Assembly: GCF_040412425.1 (NCBI RefSeq)
Contig: NC_089766.1
Coordinates: 18,514,274-18,578,273, forward strand
Reading direction: 5' to 3'
From: Macrobrachium rosenbergii
Lineage: Eukaryota; Arthropoda; Malacostraca; Decapoda; Palaemonidae
DNA length: 64,000 bases
A program made the translations under genes and the position numbers. Below are positions 11,297-23,699 of the stretch, piece by piece. Below the pieces are notes generated by a model. The model did not search any database. It was not told the DNA's origin and saw only the letters and a program-made list of their open reading frames with translations. Numbering within the stretch: the first letter of the stretch is position 1; each line of letters opens with the position of its first letter.

Positions 11297-13130
11297 TTGG
11301 TAATCCTCTTCCAGATTAGAAAGATGTCATCATCATCACAATTAGTCAGCTTTTCCCCAGACTTGGGTGGGGTTGTCTCCACTCCTCTCTATTTGGTGCA
11401 CTTTCTGGCAGAATCCCTATCTGACCTATCTCTTGTTTCTGCTATTGCCTTTTTTTTTTGCTACTTATTTTCTGGTGCCTCCTTGCTTATTTGACCAGCT
11501 GTTCCTTATCGTACCTTCTGATATGCCCCAAACCATCTCAGTCTGCTCTACAGCCTCTGAACATCATTAGCATTATCATCTTACCACTGCACTGTGGCTA
11601 TGAATCTTAGCATTATTTAATCATGATGCCTTTCAAAGCCCTCATTATACTTTTGTCAGAGCTCTTGTGTTGCTGCAACACTGAGTTATACAAGACTCAT
11701 GAATGCATCATAAGTGTTTACATAGTAATAATTTTCCATTTCATCAATAATTTACAGGGTTCTTCTCGTCGGTACTAAATTCTTAATACTTCTTAACAAT
11801 CCAGTGTCCCCATGGTAACATGTTTTGTCTCTCCCAAGACCTGCCTTTTGAACACAGTATGGTGCCTCACCTTGTATTTTGGTTATGGTGAGTCCTTTCC
11901 TCCTTGTATATTATGTAATTCCGAGTATCTCCTGGGACATCATTTATTGTATCGATTTCACACCCACATTTTTCCCCCACAGCAATCACATGGCCACTTT
12001 CCTGACTGGACCCTTTCCTCTGATTTCTTTTCAGTCACCATAAGATCTGTTTTGTTTAAGTTAATTTTAATTCTCTCCTTCGCAATGGCCCCCCTGAGTG
12101 TCTTGCTCTTCTTCACCTTCTCAAGATATACAAGTAAGCCAAATTCTTCTAAGTTTTTTAGCATTTTATTCCATCCCCTTTTGCTTTGTAGGTTCTCATT
12201 GTCATACTCTTTCCACACACTTCTGGATCAACCCATTTCTTTATCAGATTTTCCTATAAACTGGTGAGCTTATCAGTGACTGGCTCGCTGGCGTGTTATT
12301 CCTGATGTCCTTGGAAATTTTCAACTTTTTAATCTCTTTAATGGTATATTCTCTATTGGTCACTTCATCATGTAAGACCTAGTTTGTCTTCATTTCCTTC
12401 ATTCAGACGATTTTCAAAAAACACTTCAAGTATTCCATTGGGTTTCTTTTCAATTTGTGTCCACTCTCATCTTTCCTTGACATAACCTCTTCTATATTTC
12501 TCCTTTCTTCCCTGCTGTGTTGTTGATCCGATTCAGTTCCTCCCATTTTCTTTGTCCTTGCCACATGCCTTTTGGTTTAGCTTCCCTTCTGCCTTTCTGT
12601 AGCTTCAGCTTGAGAAGGCTGTCTTTTTCTCTCCTGTAGGCAGGCCTTGGTATGTCTTGATTTTCTCACCATGTCTCTCGATGTCCTGTCCACTGTGTCA
12701 CACTCACACTACACACCTTTTAGACTTTTCCATCTTTCAGTCTTCATGTTTTTATTATCCTGGATTTTTCATCATCCTTTTTCCATCCCTCGCCGTCAGA
12801 TCATTTCCAGCAGTGTACATAGTATCAAGGATGCCTTCCCTGATCTATCAGCAGAAACCTTTTCTCAATGCTGCGTTTACTTCTTACGATAAAATCAATT
12901 CTATTCAATTTTCCACTCTTGCATGCCATTTACTTCTCTCGGGCTGCTTAAATCTGCTTCTCCCTCTACGTCATTCGACCAACCTGGTTGCGGGCAATAT
13001 AACGATAATACCTGTGTTACCTTCTTTCATTTATTTTTATTTGTTTCACTCTCGTCACATTTGCTATTTCCAGTTAGACAAAACCTGCTCCTTTCTAGTG
13101 TTCACATATTAACGGTTGGTTGATGTCTTG
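11297..13130 (-). mobile_element. Heavily decayed LINE (endonuclease-RT, 3' half)
   Basis: The minus strand preserves blocks in LINE ORF2 order. An endonuclease/linker region (~13130-12640) comes first, then a pre-RT linker resembling 'EVTNREYTIKEIKKLKISKD'. An RT C-terminal block at 12218-11958 follows, with NLNKTDLMVTEKKSEERVQS and SGKWPCDCCG. A block near 11570-11540 reads LRWFG, the hallmark found shortly after RT in several LINE lineages. Stops and frame changes are everywhere, so it is an old copy. The clade cannot be fixed by eye. Confidence 0.6.
11958..12218 (-). pseudogene. LINE RT C-terminal fragment with Cys motif
   Basis: The 86-codon frame contains the 'N..KT..MV' thumb-like motif and SGKWPCDCCGGK, resembling the Cys motif that follows RT in several metazoan LINE lineages. 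It is the best preserved part of the surrounding relic. Confidence 0.55.
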
Positions 13131-14100
13131 GCCAGCTGGTATGAAAATGTCAGTGATTTCACCAAACTGTTCCAGGAAGGAGATGGGTGCTCCTAATAGT
13201 TTGGCTCTTAGTTGATGCGTAAGGAAGGCCTTCAACAACCATAGGAGATAGAAGTTTTATTATTGTCACTCCGCATAGGAATGTAATCTGCTTTATAGAC
13301 TTTTTAGTTTTCCTTCGTGTAGGCCTAGTAGATAGGCATGGATATTCAGGAAGGGTTTAATCAACCGATATTTAGAATGTTTATTTACCTCTGTCCATAA
13401 ATTCCTGTGTTATGTTGCTTTGGGTGTATCCTTGACTGGTGTAGTCATAGAATTTGTATATTTATATTTTTTTCTTGACGCCTTGGTGGCGTTTTCCTTT
13501 AAATGAGGAAGCCTTGTTCTGTTTGAGGAAAGGCAAGAAGTATTTGGTTAGTCTGTGTCAATTTGACCATCGAATGAAAGAGACCTTGCTGATTTCAGTT
13601 CTCACGTCTGGTGTTATAGAAAACTGACTCTTTTATCACCTATAATTTCTGTGTCTGATGTGTGTGTTTCTTGTGTCATTCTAAAGGAGCCAGGGACTTG
13701 TAACGATGTTATATCTCACAATTGACAAAGATTGATTATATCCTTTTGATTTGTACCGTTGAATAAAAGGCCATTGGCGATACAGCTTTCGTGTGGCTTT
13801 CTTTCTTTAGATTTTGAAGAGAGAATAACTCGGCATTTTCTCATCCTTTTTCAGTAACATTCATCACATAGCAGTGTATGAATCTGCAGTTCTGAGTTCT
13901 CTGTCCTCAGGTTTGCTGTCACCACTGACATTCCTTGTCTCGATTCTTGTTCATTTCATTGTTCTTTCAGAAATGACCTGCTCTCTTCTGCACAGTTTCT
14001 CTCGGTCTAGGTTCTCTGTTATGTATTTCAGCCGAGAAACACATTGCCGTCATTGAAAATCGATTTAGTTCATCTGGTCACCTTTAAAAAGATCATAATA
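13131..14100. other. Unassigned intergenic sequence
   Basis: May contain a little more of the decayed LINE just right of 13130; otherwise nothing recognised. Confidence 0.4.
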
Positions 14101-14106
14101 TTTTCT

Positions 14107-14345
14107 TCTCTCTCTCTTAGTTTATCCTAGACCTACGTGTAATTTCATTTGTCATATTGTTGTAGAGAAGGTTATAGTCTCTCTCTCTCTCTCTCTCTGT
14201 TTACCTAGACCTACGTGTAATTTCATTTGTCATATTGTTGTAGAGAAGGTTATAGTCTCTCTCTCTCTCTCTCTCTTTGTTTACCTGAGAGAGAGGCCTC
14301 GCATTTTCGTTTGCCATGTTGTTAAGGGTGTAGAATCTCTCTTTC
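14107..14345. repeat. ~80-bp tandem repeat with internal (CT)n, three units
   Basis: Units start at about 14107, 14199 and 14279. The first two share CCTAGACCTACGTGTAATTT, a Pyr-rich block and GAGAAGGTTATAGT almost exactly; the third is degenerate. Confidence 0.85.
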
Positions 14346-15395
14346 TCCTAGTCTTTGTGTAAAGTGCAAACCCTGTTAAATTGTGTTTGTAAATGTCTTT
14401 TAACAAAATTCTGTATATAACAAAATCGTTAAAACTGTGTTTGAAGTGCATGTCAAATCCTGTTCAATTGTCTTTCAGTACACAATGTCAGTAATAATAT
14501 TGCTAAATAATATGCTGATTGCCTCGTGAGTAGTTTTGGAAAGTGTTTTATGAAGTGTTCTTAAATTTCTTGTTCAGCAAAAACACAGTGTGGATTAAAT
14601 CTCAAAGTGCGTTCATTAATCATAGTTGTCATCTTTTCCCAGTCATGAATAGTTTTGGTGCCCATAAATGTCCTTAATTTTGTGTTCAGCAGGAACATTT
14701 GGAGTTCTGATTGAAATCACACCGTGTTTAGCGATGGTATTTGTCATCTACCAATTTCTTGCTAACTGGGTCATGACCAAAAATTTTATATATATACACT
14801 AAGATTATTTGCCGTTTTATGTCCTTTGTATTTTGTCCATGCAACTAGAAGTGAGGAAAAGAAATTATTTTTTGCGGAACTTAAACTGTATAAAGGAATT
14901 AGAATGTTTCACAGAACCTAACTAACTATCCAGCATTTGTAAGTGGAACTGTCTTATAGAGGTTGAATTATTACTGAGAAATAAACTTTCCAGGTGACTG
15001 CTGAGGAGTTAGCAACCTGACTACGGACAGAAGTAGAGGAGAATCTACGCCCCGTTCTCACTTCCACCTGGACATTTCAGACCCCCTGGTACTACTAGGG
15101 TGCAAATCGCACAGAGTAACCGGCACCTAGATACTAGACGTTGCTATGCATGGGTTGTTAGGAGTATAGGTTGGAAAAAAAATCCTGCTACTTGGAAGTG
15201 ATTTCGGAAATAATTTCATGGTTATATAAAACAATATTATAGAAATTGACTTGTTTCAGTATCGTTCCTTAAAGGAAAAGGTAATAAGAAAGATTGTAGG
15301 CCGTGTCATGTTTTATTGTAATTTCAAACTTGTTTACAAAATTTACAAAACTCTGTAATCACCTCCCGGACCGGGCAGCAGCCGGCAGCCTCCCC
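14346..15395. other. Unassigned intergenic sequence
   Basis: No supported gene. A GC-richer patch lies at about 14990-15165 without a recognised identity. Confidence 0.5.
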
Positions 15396-15397
15396 AC

Positions 15398-15466
15398 AGC
15401 AAAAAAAAAAAAAAAAAAAAAAATTTTTTCTGTTTTTATTTTTTTTTTTTTTTTTTGCTGTTTTTT
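15398..15466. repeat. Poly-A / poly-T inverted tract
   Basis: CAGC followed by ~23 A, a short T/C-rich centre, ~17 T and GCTG form an A/T palindrome. It may reflect two abutting retroposon tails or slippage. Confidence 0.6.
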
Positions 15467-15821
15467 TAAGTGGGGTCCAGAAATGATTTTTTAACAGCCC
15501 TGGATTACCGGCTTATTATGTGTATTATAGAGATGGTGTTCCGACGGTCTTCTCCTGCTCTGGGTCGTCGTCGTCGTCTTGTAATGCTCTCTTCGTCTTC
15601 TTGCTGTGAGGCCTAATTTCTTGCTCTCACGCCTCAGTTCCTCTCGTCTGCACATTACACTATATATAGTCCAGCTGTTTTCTCTCGATCACTTATCACC
15701 TGTAGAATAAGAAAATATATTTTTTTGTCACAAGCAAATTAATCAAATTAAAAAATTCTTATGTTATCTTATTTCAAAACAAATGGTTAAGATTCATAAG
15801 TTTTGATTTGTAAATTTTAAA

Positions 15822-15950
15822 ACAAATGACACAAATTCAAATTTTTAAACTGAAATGACACAAATTCAAATTTTAAAACTGAAATGACACAAATTCAAAT
15901 TTTAAAACTGAAATGACACAAATTCAAATTTTAAAACTGAAATGACACAA
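15822..15950. repeat. ~29-bp tandem repeat, about five units
   Basis: The core AATGACACAAATTCAAATTT plus TAAAACTGA is repeated head to tail with few changes. Confidence 0.9.
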
Positions 15951-16049
15951 CTAAGACTTTAATTAAAAATTGAAATGACTAAAATTTGATTTTTAAAACA
16001 ACTCTTAAAATCTTGTGACTAAAGACAAAAGCAAATAACTAAATGTTAG

Positions 16050-16152
16050 ACAAATGACAAAAGCACACAACTGTTAATGTCAAAAATAAAAAGCAAATGA
16101 CAAATGACAAAAGCAAACAACTGTTAATGTCAAAAATAAAAAGCAAATGATT
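16050..16152. repeat. ~55-bp tandem repeat, two units
   Basis: Each unit contains CAACTGTTAATGTCAAAAAT and AAAAGCAAATGA, with the second copy nearly exact. Confidence 0.85.
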
Positions 16153-17262
16153 AAGATTTTGTAACAATGACATTTAAAAGCAAATGAATGCGTTGTGAAC
16201 AATGAAATGACCACACAATCACAAAGAAAAGGCTAAGAAGTAACGCTGCGTATTTTAAGGAACAGGATCACAGAAAATAAGACCCACCTCAAGAGTGTTC
16301 TCTTGTGTATTCAGTCTCGAGCTCCTGTTAGAAACACATTTGAACGCCTTTCCTTGTGAAGCCTTCAAAGTGCATCAAGAATAGCAAATCGAGATTGTAT
16401 ACACAATACACAAGAAAAGAGGGACTTATTCTATTCTTTAAAACACGCGAAAAGAGGGACTTAATTCTATTCTTTTTTTTTTCTTTGTCTTTTTTTTTGC
16501 AATTAATGTCATTTCAAATATGGAAATAGCAATGTTACAATGATACCAAGAGTACCAAGGGTAATTTCTCTCAAAACCAAATGATCTCTATATAAAAGGC
16601 ATTCCAAGTTCAGGCTATACTTGAAAATCTCGCTAAAAATACCACTCACATATTGACAAACACAATGTCTCCTGCACTAACACAATGGTGATTAAGTTCT
16701 TCAATAATGCAAAGCTAAGCTATGAGACCATACACCACTACAAAAGAAACAGTAAGATTGGCGAAAGCCAGAACACTAATTTAAATCAATTTTTAATAAC
16801 ACTGCAAACGCTATTTGAATGCACAAGTTTCCTTTGGAACACAAAGTTTCCTTTGGAACATATAAATCACGCTTCCCTGGCGTTTTAGATCAACAGAGCA
16901 AGAGATTGACTGATTGATTATAGCTACTAAAACTGGCGTCACAACAGGAAAAGATTGAGGTATACCTCAAAGAGACTAAGAGATATAGACGAGAGCATTT
17001 TGAAGTCAGTTTGCAATAACAATTTTACTTAATTATTAAAAACTTAATATTTCTTCAGTTTTTGAAAACCATGGCTGTTTTTCTTCAAGCTCCCAAATCT
17101 TCATCAATTTGATGACACGGAGGAACAGCCACGTTCATCAACAAACTGTAGAAATATGCATTCAATGCACTGCCTATGCAAAACTTTATGGAGATGACTT
17201 TCTTGGATGTTACAATTACCTTCCATTCAAATCGTTGATTTCAGTGATAAAAATCAACGTCC

Positions 17263-17265
<3 letters not shown>
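16153..17265. other. Unassigned AT-rich sequence
   Basis: Short direct repeats (AAAAGAGGGACTTA at 16417 and 16451; AGTTTCCTTTGGAACA at 16827 and 16847) but no gene recognised. Confidence 0.5.

Positions 17266-17335
<70 letters not shown>
17266..17335. repeat. (AG)n microsatellite
   Basis: About 35 uninterrupted AG units. Confidence 0.98.
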
Positions 17336-17337
<2 letters not shown>

Positions 17338-17894
17338 CATTCATAAACATGTTCAACATCAAAATTCAGCCATCACAATATCCAAATTGGAAGGGAAGGA
17401 ACCCCCAACAACTGTCTGACCAGAATCTGTAGCAGAATGTCTAAGATAAATGAAAAAGTCGCAGGATTAGATGTTACAGGGATTAAAACAAACATCTTTT
17501 CAGTACGAAATCCGATAGACGAGACCAGAAGCCCTTGATAAGACTAAGCACGTAAGAAAGGAAATGTGCACACGATTAAGCCCTTCGATTTTAAGGTAAC
17601 AAAGACCTTGTAGGTAGAAAGCAATTAAGGGGTCTGTTTATAGAGTTATATAGTGAGGCCCCACACCAGCAACTTCTTGGTGATGTCCTGATGTGGACCT
17701 TGCCAGTAATCCTTGTGTGGTTTAATAAACATATTCAACTTGTGACTTCTTAGTATTCTTACTACAATGCCAATCTGTTCAAACTGAGACAGACAAGAAC
17801 TACTCTTTGGTGATGCAACATAGGTACTGATAGGTTCAATAAGCTCATAAAACTCGTGTCAGTTTATGAAAACTAGGTACACAATTACATGTAT

Positions 17895-17896
<2 letters not shown>
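17336..17896. other. Unassigned intergenic sequence
   Basis: No gene or repeat family recognised. Confidence 0.5.

Positions 17897-17942
<46 letters not shown>
17897..17942. repeat. (AG)n microsatellite
   Basis: Perfect dinucleotide run. Confidence 0.97.
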
Positions 17943-17944
<2 letters not shown>

Positions 17945-18019
17945 GAGAGAGAAGCGCAAGTGGTAGCCACAAGTCCATAAACAAAATGAAGGGAAGATAC
18001 ATCAATACTTCATAATATT

Positions 18020-18985
18020 ATTATTCAGTAAATAAAACCTATTCATATAGAACAAGCACACAAGGCCATTGACTTGAAATTCAAGCTTCCAAAGAATATG
18101 GTTTCCATTAGGAAGAATTAGGAGGAAGTACAGAAAGAGGAGATCCCACTAAGCAAAAAAAAGGGAGGATTAAAAAAACAGATATAGATAAAAAAGCATT
18201 AAAATGCAAGAAGAGTATTATGGCCTGTCCACACAAGCGGGCATGCCCGACGGGCACTTCCAGCTGTTTAAAGCAATGTTACCAGACAATCGCATCATTC
18301 TGTCTCCATACTCGGTCGATAAGTTTAGTGGAACGGGTTATGGGAACAGTGTTTGCCCGTCGGGCAGTGCCCGCTAGCGTGGACAGGGCTTTAGGGTAGC
18401 AATGCACTGCAGTTTCGCTGGAGTTTCTTGAGTTCCAAATGCACGACATCCTCTGGGAGGCTGTTCCACAGTCCAACGGCGTGAGGAATAAAGGGCCTCT
18501 GGAACTGAGAAGTTCGCCAGCGAGGCACATTTATTCCATACTGGTGCTGCTGTCCAGCGAATCTGGTTGCTTTCTTTCTCTCTCGACAGGTAAAGGGGAT
18601 CTGGCATCAATTGTGAATGACCTCTGTTGAAATACAACTGATGGAAAAGTGACAAACAAAGAGACCATCCGTCGATGGTCCAAGTCATAACTGCTACTAT
18701 TAGGAAATGGAAACATACCACCATGAACGAACCACTCCATCTAAAAAGAGACAAATCTCTGGCAGAAGAAGACATCCACACCGGAGAACAGTATTCCAGT
18801 AAATAACTACAAATAACCTAAAACAGGTTGCATTACTTTCATCACTGTTATATATAAATACATGAGGCCTGACGAACAATACCTAACTTTCGTGCGGCAT
18901 TTACTGAAACTTTCATTAGATGTTTCTCAAAAGTTACACCCAGAATAGTTAAAGCTCCAGACTCATTCAGCAAAGTCCCATCCAC
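18020..18985 (-). mobile_element. LINE 3' portion (RT C-terminus and 3' UTR), AAT-tailed family
   Basis: The minus strand, read from 18985, gives VDGTLLNESGALTILGVTFE, the post-RT 'LGVTF' block. Broken frames follow with WMSSSARDLSL, SGSFMV and LYFNRGHS, and a segment like 'AVGLWNSLPEDVVHLE', all common after LINE RT. The 3' part (18020-18120, GAATTTCAAGTCAATGGC) matches 61.9 kb, and a short ATT run forms the remnant tail. A MITE interrupts it at 18221-18390. It is a frameshifted 5'-truncated copy. Confidence 0.75.
18221..18390. mobile_element. PIF/Harbinger-like MITE (170 bp)
   Basis: Terminal inverted repeats of ~36 bp: left arm 18221-18256 starts TGGCCTGTCCACACAAGCGG; the right arm 18354-18390, read in reverse complement, starts AGCCCTGTCCACGCTAGCGG. 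Both continue into a GCCCGACGGGCA motif. The element is flanked by TTA at 18218-18220 and 18391-18393, the 3-bp TWA target duplication typical of PIF/Harbinger. The related LINE copy at 62061-62080 has the uninterrupted empty site with a single TTA. It encodes no transposase, so it is non-autonomous. Confidence 0.85.
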
Positions 18986-19330
18986 CTCAGTTGAATTGAA
19001 TACAGAATTTAGACCAAAGGCCAAGCACTGGGACCGATGAGATCATTCAGCGCTGAAACGGAAATTGAGAGTAAAAGGTTTGAAAGGTGTAGTAGGAGGG
19101 AAACCTCAAAGCAGTTGAAGAAGCAATATGAATCAATTGTTAGGAGAGGGTTGAGGAAAGGAAGAAAAGGAAGAAAGAATATGAAGGAGGTACAGCAAAA
19201 GGAACGAAAGGGGTTGTATCTAGGGGCCCAAAGAAGGCACGCAGCAAACTTTTAAATTAATGCCTACAATGCACCGCATGAGGCGCACTGACGGCGCTAC
19301 CCCCCTACGGGGACATCCACCTGAATGGGA
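18983..19330 (+). repeat. Short interspersed repeat family 'S', copy 1 (near full length)
   Basis: It starts near TTGAATTGAATACAGAATTT, has GGCCAAAGGCCAAGCACTGG, then TCATTCAGCGCTGAAACGG and a purine-rich middle. It ends with a TGCACCGCATGAGGCGCA hairpin and a CCCCTACGGGG palindrome. Copies at 26.95, 31.86 and 33.36 kb share this order and orientation. I see no A/B box pair. It abuts the LINE fragment directly. Confidence 0.8.
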
Positions 19331-21150
19331 GGATGGGGTGGAACAACCAGTCTTTCTCCAAACGCCCAACCATAGAAACGTATGATATGGATCTTACGCG
19401 ATGCCCATAAAATAGTCAGACTTTCAGTAATGATACTGAGAGCAAGGCGATGCAAGTATGACTGAAAAATAGTGTGACTACTGTAGAAACGAGGCTATAT
19501 ATATAATACACAGCCTCCATGAGCGAATAGAAAATTTGAATGAATAACATACGAGATGTACAATCAAAATGAAAACACTCGCTATGCATACTGCCCTGTA
19601 CACGACTGACTTGGTGTTTCACGCTAAGGAAACCTGTACCAGAATTTCCTAATCACTTGAAAATTGTGCTTCCAATGACAGACTAGACATGGCCCAGTGA
19701 GAGATACCCTATGTAAAGAATGTGCATTCTTTAGCAAGCTTGAGGAAATTGCAGAAGTGATTCGAATGATCTGGGTACTTACAAAGTAACGCTGAACAAC
19801 CGAATGTATGTCTGGGAGAAGGCTTCACAGTGAAAATTCTATCAAGTTACTCAAAAAACCAACTCTTCCCAATAACCATTGAAACGAAGTTACAGATATT
19901 TACTTGCAGCGCATTTCGATGTGAATTCAAACGATCAGCAAGCATAGGAATCAATCATCATTGCAACATACAATTCATACCATTCACAATTCCCAAATTT
20001 TTGTCTAGCGGCTCCATCCAAAACTCCCAAAAAACAACAAAACGCCAATTATATAAATTTTTTTTATCTAATGGCTCTATCCAAAACGTCTCATAACTGA
20101 AAAAAATAAGACAATACGAGGTCAGGGGCCACATTACTCACCTGAGCCAAATTGTTGCACTTAATGTTTGACCAAAACTACTGATTTTTATGTCAAACTC
20201 TGCCCCCTGGGACTAAGGTTTGAACAAACTTAAATCTGCCCAACGTATGGAAGCTGCCTCTCAAGTTTGGTTATTTTTGGTCCTGTACTTCTTGAGATGG
20301 GTCTTGTTAAATGACTCACCCTACTTTCACTTATATATCTATCTCCCCCTGGAAAGGGGACGTGGCCCCCAAATGTATAAACTTAAACCACCTCTACTGG
20401 AGAACACGTTGTACTGATTTTGTTTGAAATTAATTCAGTGGTTCCGAAGAAGTCCAAAATGTGAAAAGTTTACTTTCTACATACATACATTCATACATAA
20501 AAACCTGATCTAAACAAAAAAGCCTTTCAGGAAATTACAAACCAGAACAGATACACACACACACACACGGGACCACAAGAGGACTGACGTTATTGCCTCA
20601 AAGAGTAAAACCAGACAAGGAAATAACACCGAAAATCCTGTAAAGGGTCTTCTTAGCAGAAGACTTCGACCAGATAGAAGGACTCCAGGCTTCTTCAGAA
20701 AGCCCACCAGACAGCGAAAGACACGACAGCCAGTGCAACTTTCATTGAAACTGACGCACAAAAGTATATGACGACAGAAGCCCTTCCTGGAAGAACGGAT
20801 TTTATTTAGATTTGAGACGATAATTATATGATACAGGAAGGAGGCAATAGGGAAAGAATTATAAAGTAAACAGCCATAAATTTTACAGACTCCAAGAAAC
20901 TGACAACAGAGAAAGTTTCATAAAATCATGCAAGTGTGAGTTGACGCTCAGTACGAACTAAATTTATTTCTTTATTAGTTCAGCACAGAGGAAGGCAAAA
21001 AAAAAAAAATGTCTAAAAACTGCTCCTTATAATAGGTTAAAAAGCTTTCACCTGTAGACTACTTTTACCTCTCCAGAAACAGAGGTTACCTCGCCGAGGC
21101 CCTCTGGGACAGGCAGAGGTCGAATCGCGCCTTCTATTGGCGTTGCTAGA
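19331..21150. other. Unassigned intergenic sequence
   Basis: No supported gene. A short (AC)n lies at 20552-20569. Frames at 19830-20096 and elsewhere have no motif. Confidence 0.5.
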
Positions 21151-21155
21151 ATGAC

Positions 21156-21156
<1 letters not shown>

Positions 21157-21206
<50 letters not shown>

Positions 21207-21243
21207 AGCCAACGGTTTTCTGTTGCTACCATAACCCGTTTTC

Positions 21244-21300
<57 letters not shown>

Positions 21301-21349
21301 TTTTCCTACCAAAACCCGTTTTCTGTGTTTTCTGTTGCTACCATCACCC

Positions 21350-21396
<47 letters not shown>

Positions 21397-21426
21397 CCGT
21401 TTTCTCTTGCTACCAAAACCCGTTTT

Positions 21427-21471
<45 letters not shown>
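21157..21471. repeat. Compound (AG)n satellite with a 'GTTTTCT...CTACCA.AACCCG' spacer
   Basis: Four (AG)n blocks (about 21166-21204, 21246-21298, 21353-21394, 21429-21470), the first preceded by (AC)n. They alternate with spacers sharing TTTTCTGTTGCTACCA and AACCCGTTTTCTG. A related motif near 26165 suggests this spacer occurs more widely. Confidence 0.9.
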
Positions 21472-21473
<2 letters not shown>

Positions 21474-22232
21474 TACAGTTTTCAGGTTGCCCCAGGTCCC
21501 GTCAGTGTGAGAGCACCTTTGATGAGAGAGAGAGTTGCTAACGCATCTTCCGGTATATTTTGCATCTTCCAGTCTTAATGGTCTGGGATGCATTTAGATT
21601 ATTTGTCGAGCTTATTCTTAAACACAAAACGCTCACTCCTGTTATGTTTCAGATGAGCTGGAGCGCATTGAATAGACGCTGTATTATCGATGCTGGTGCG
21701 TGGTGGATTAATGTCCTGTGTATTTTATTAATTTTCCTGGTATAGTTTTTGGCACTATTAATCTACCTCTGCTTGCTCATTTTGATAATTTTAGTTCCAT
21801 GATGTTTTCGGTAATTCCTTCTATCTGTTTCCATGCTTGAATTACCAAAGCGTTCTCTTCTCCTTTCAAGACTATATAAATTTAAGAATTTAGTCTTTCC
21901 CAGAGTCAAAAATTAACTAAATTATTCTAGCTGTAAATGACCTTTGTACACTCTCTATTTTGCAATATCCTTTTGGAAGTGTGGGTACCATATTATATTG
22001 CAATATTCAAGTGGACTACGTACAGTACGTTTTATAAAGCATAATCATGTGTTCAGCTTTTCTTGTTTTGAAAAGTGCCGGAACAACATTCCCATTTTTG
22101 CTTTGCATTTTGCCAATAGAATTGCTATTTGATCATTGCATAACATATTCCTATTCAACATCACACCAAGGTCTTTAACTGCTTCCTTGTTTGTGATTGT
22201 CTCATTATTAGGTCATTTATATGCATATAGCA

Positions 22233-22568
22233 TTAAAACTTTATCAAATAGTTCATTGATTCAAATTTATCAGAGTTAAATACCATCCTATTTATCTCTG
22301 CCCATTTATATATTTTGTTTAGGTCTCTTTGTAGCGAGTTCCTATCTTCATCACAAGCAATTTCTCTACTTATTCTTGTGTCATCTATAAAACTTCTTAC
22401 TACTGAGTCCTTAACATTACTGTCTATGTCTGCAATCATAATCACAAACAGCAATGCAGCTAACACCGCACCCTGTGGTACACCGGATATTAGAGAGAGA
22501 GCTTCATCCGATTTCTCATCGTTTGCAATCACTATCTGTTTTCTATTTTGAAAAATTCTTTTATCCAT
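22233..22568 (-). pseudogene. LINE RT, motifs B-C (palm)
   Basis: The 111-codon segment contains SGVPQGAV (motif B) and SFIDDTRIS (motif C; usual form FADD, here FIDD, both Asp kept). The thumb-like LNKIYKWAEINRMVFNSDKF follows. A frame break separates it from motif A upstream at 22573-22788. Confidence 0.8.
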
Positions 22569-22572
22569 CTTC

Positions 22573-22788
22573 CTACTTTGTCAACAATGTTATGTTTTCT
22601 AATTTTTTCGCTAATATATTATGATCTACCTTGTCAAAAGCTTTTGCAAAGTCTAGGTAAACCACATCTGTATCTTTTTCATTTATCATATTTTTATATA
22701 TGCTTCCATGGTGGACTAACAGTTGGGTTTGTGTACTTTTTCCGGGTACAAAACCATGTTGTCCTATATTGAACAATCTATTTTTCAT
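22573..22788 (-). pseudogene. LINE RT, motifs 0-A
   Basis: It contains QHGFVPGKSTQTQLL and VVYLDFAKAFDKVDHNIL, with the first catalytic Asp present. It belongs to the same RT as the next segment downstream on the minus strand. Confidence 0.8.
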
Positions 22789-23303
22789 TGTTTCATTATA
22801 TTTTTTTTCATTACCCTTTCATATACTTTTATAATATGAGATGTCAGACTCACAGGCCTATAATTACTTGCCTCTAGTCTTGAACCACTTTTGAAAGTCA
22901 AGTAATATATGCTAATTTATGCTCATCATAAATCTTGCCTGTATCTATACTTTGTCTTAATAATATTTATAACAAAATCTTTGCGATTGAATGAACCACT
23001 TTCTTTAACAAAATGGCAGGTACTCCATCTGGTCCTGCTGCTGATCCATTTTAATTTCATTAATAGCCTGCACAATATCGGCTTCTGTAATGTCTATATC
23101 TGATAAGTATTCAGTATTTTCATCTCTTATTTCTGTATCATTATCTTCATTGTCAATTCTAGGTGTAAATTCACTCTTATATCTTTCTGCTAATATGTTA
23201 CATATTTTTCTTTTTTCATTCGTTAATCGCCCTTCAATTCTTAGAGGGCCTATTTCTACTCTTAGTTTTTTTATTCATCTTTTTGCATATGAATAAAAAA
23301 ATT

Positions 23304-23687
23304 TTAGGGTTTTGCTTGATATTTTGTAGTGTCATTTCTTCTAGGTTCCATTTTTTCATTTTCTTTTGATTGTATAATCTTTTGTTCTGCATTTTCTATC
23401 TTACTTTTTAGTTCCATCACTTTCCATGCATTCTTTTCTTTTGCAAGATTTTTTCCACTTTCTAATTTTTTCTGGAACAAGATCCTTCTGTCTCTTGGAA
23501 TTCGTGACTGATGCTTACTTTTTTTCTTCGGTATATATTTTTCCACTATTTCCTCTAATATTTTATATAATATATCGGTATTTACCTGTATATCATCACT
23601 TACAAATATGTTTTCCCATTCTTTGTTTAATTCTTCATTTATTTTTGACCAATTTATATTCTTACTATAGAAATTGTATTTTTCCAT
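23304..23687 (-). pseudogene. LINE ORF2 linker between endonuclease and RT
   Basis: A 127-codon Lys/Glu-rich frame with WSKINEELNKEWENIF and EEIVEKYIPKK. It resembles the helical, basic linkers between the APE endonuclease and RT of CR1-like elements and is supported mainly by its position. Confidence 0.6.
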
Positions 23688-23699
23688 ATCCTTCCCATT

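Noticed and set aside
21070..21140. tRNA-like A/B box pair near CGCCGAGG ... GGTCGAATC
   Set aside because: No cloverleaf could be drawn and the A-box match is poor; at best a decayed SINE head.
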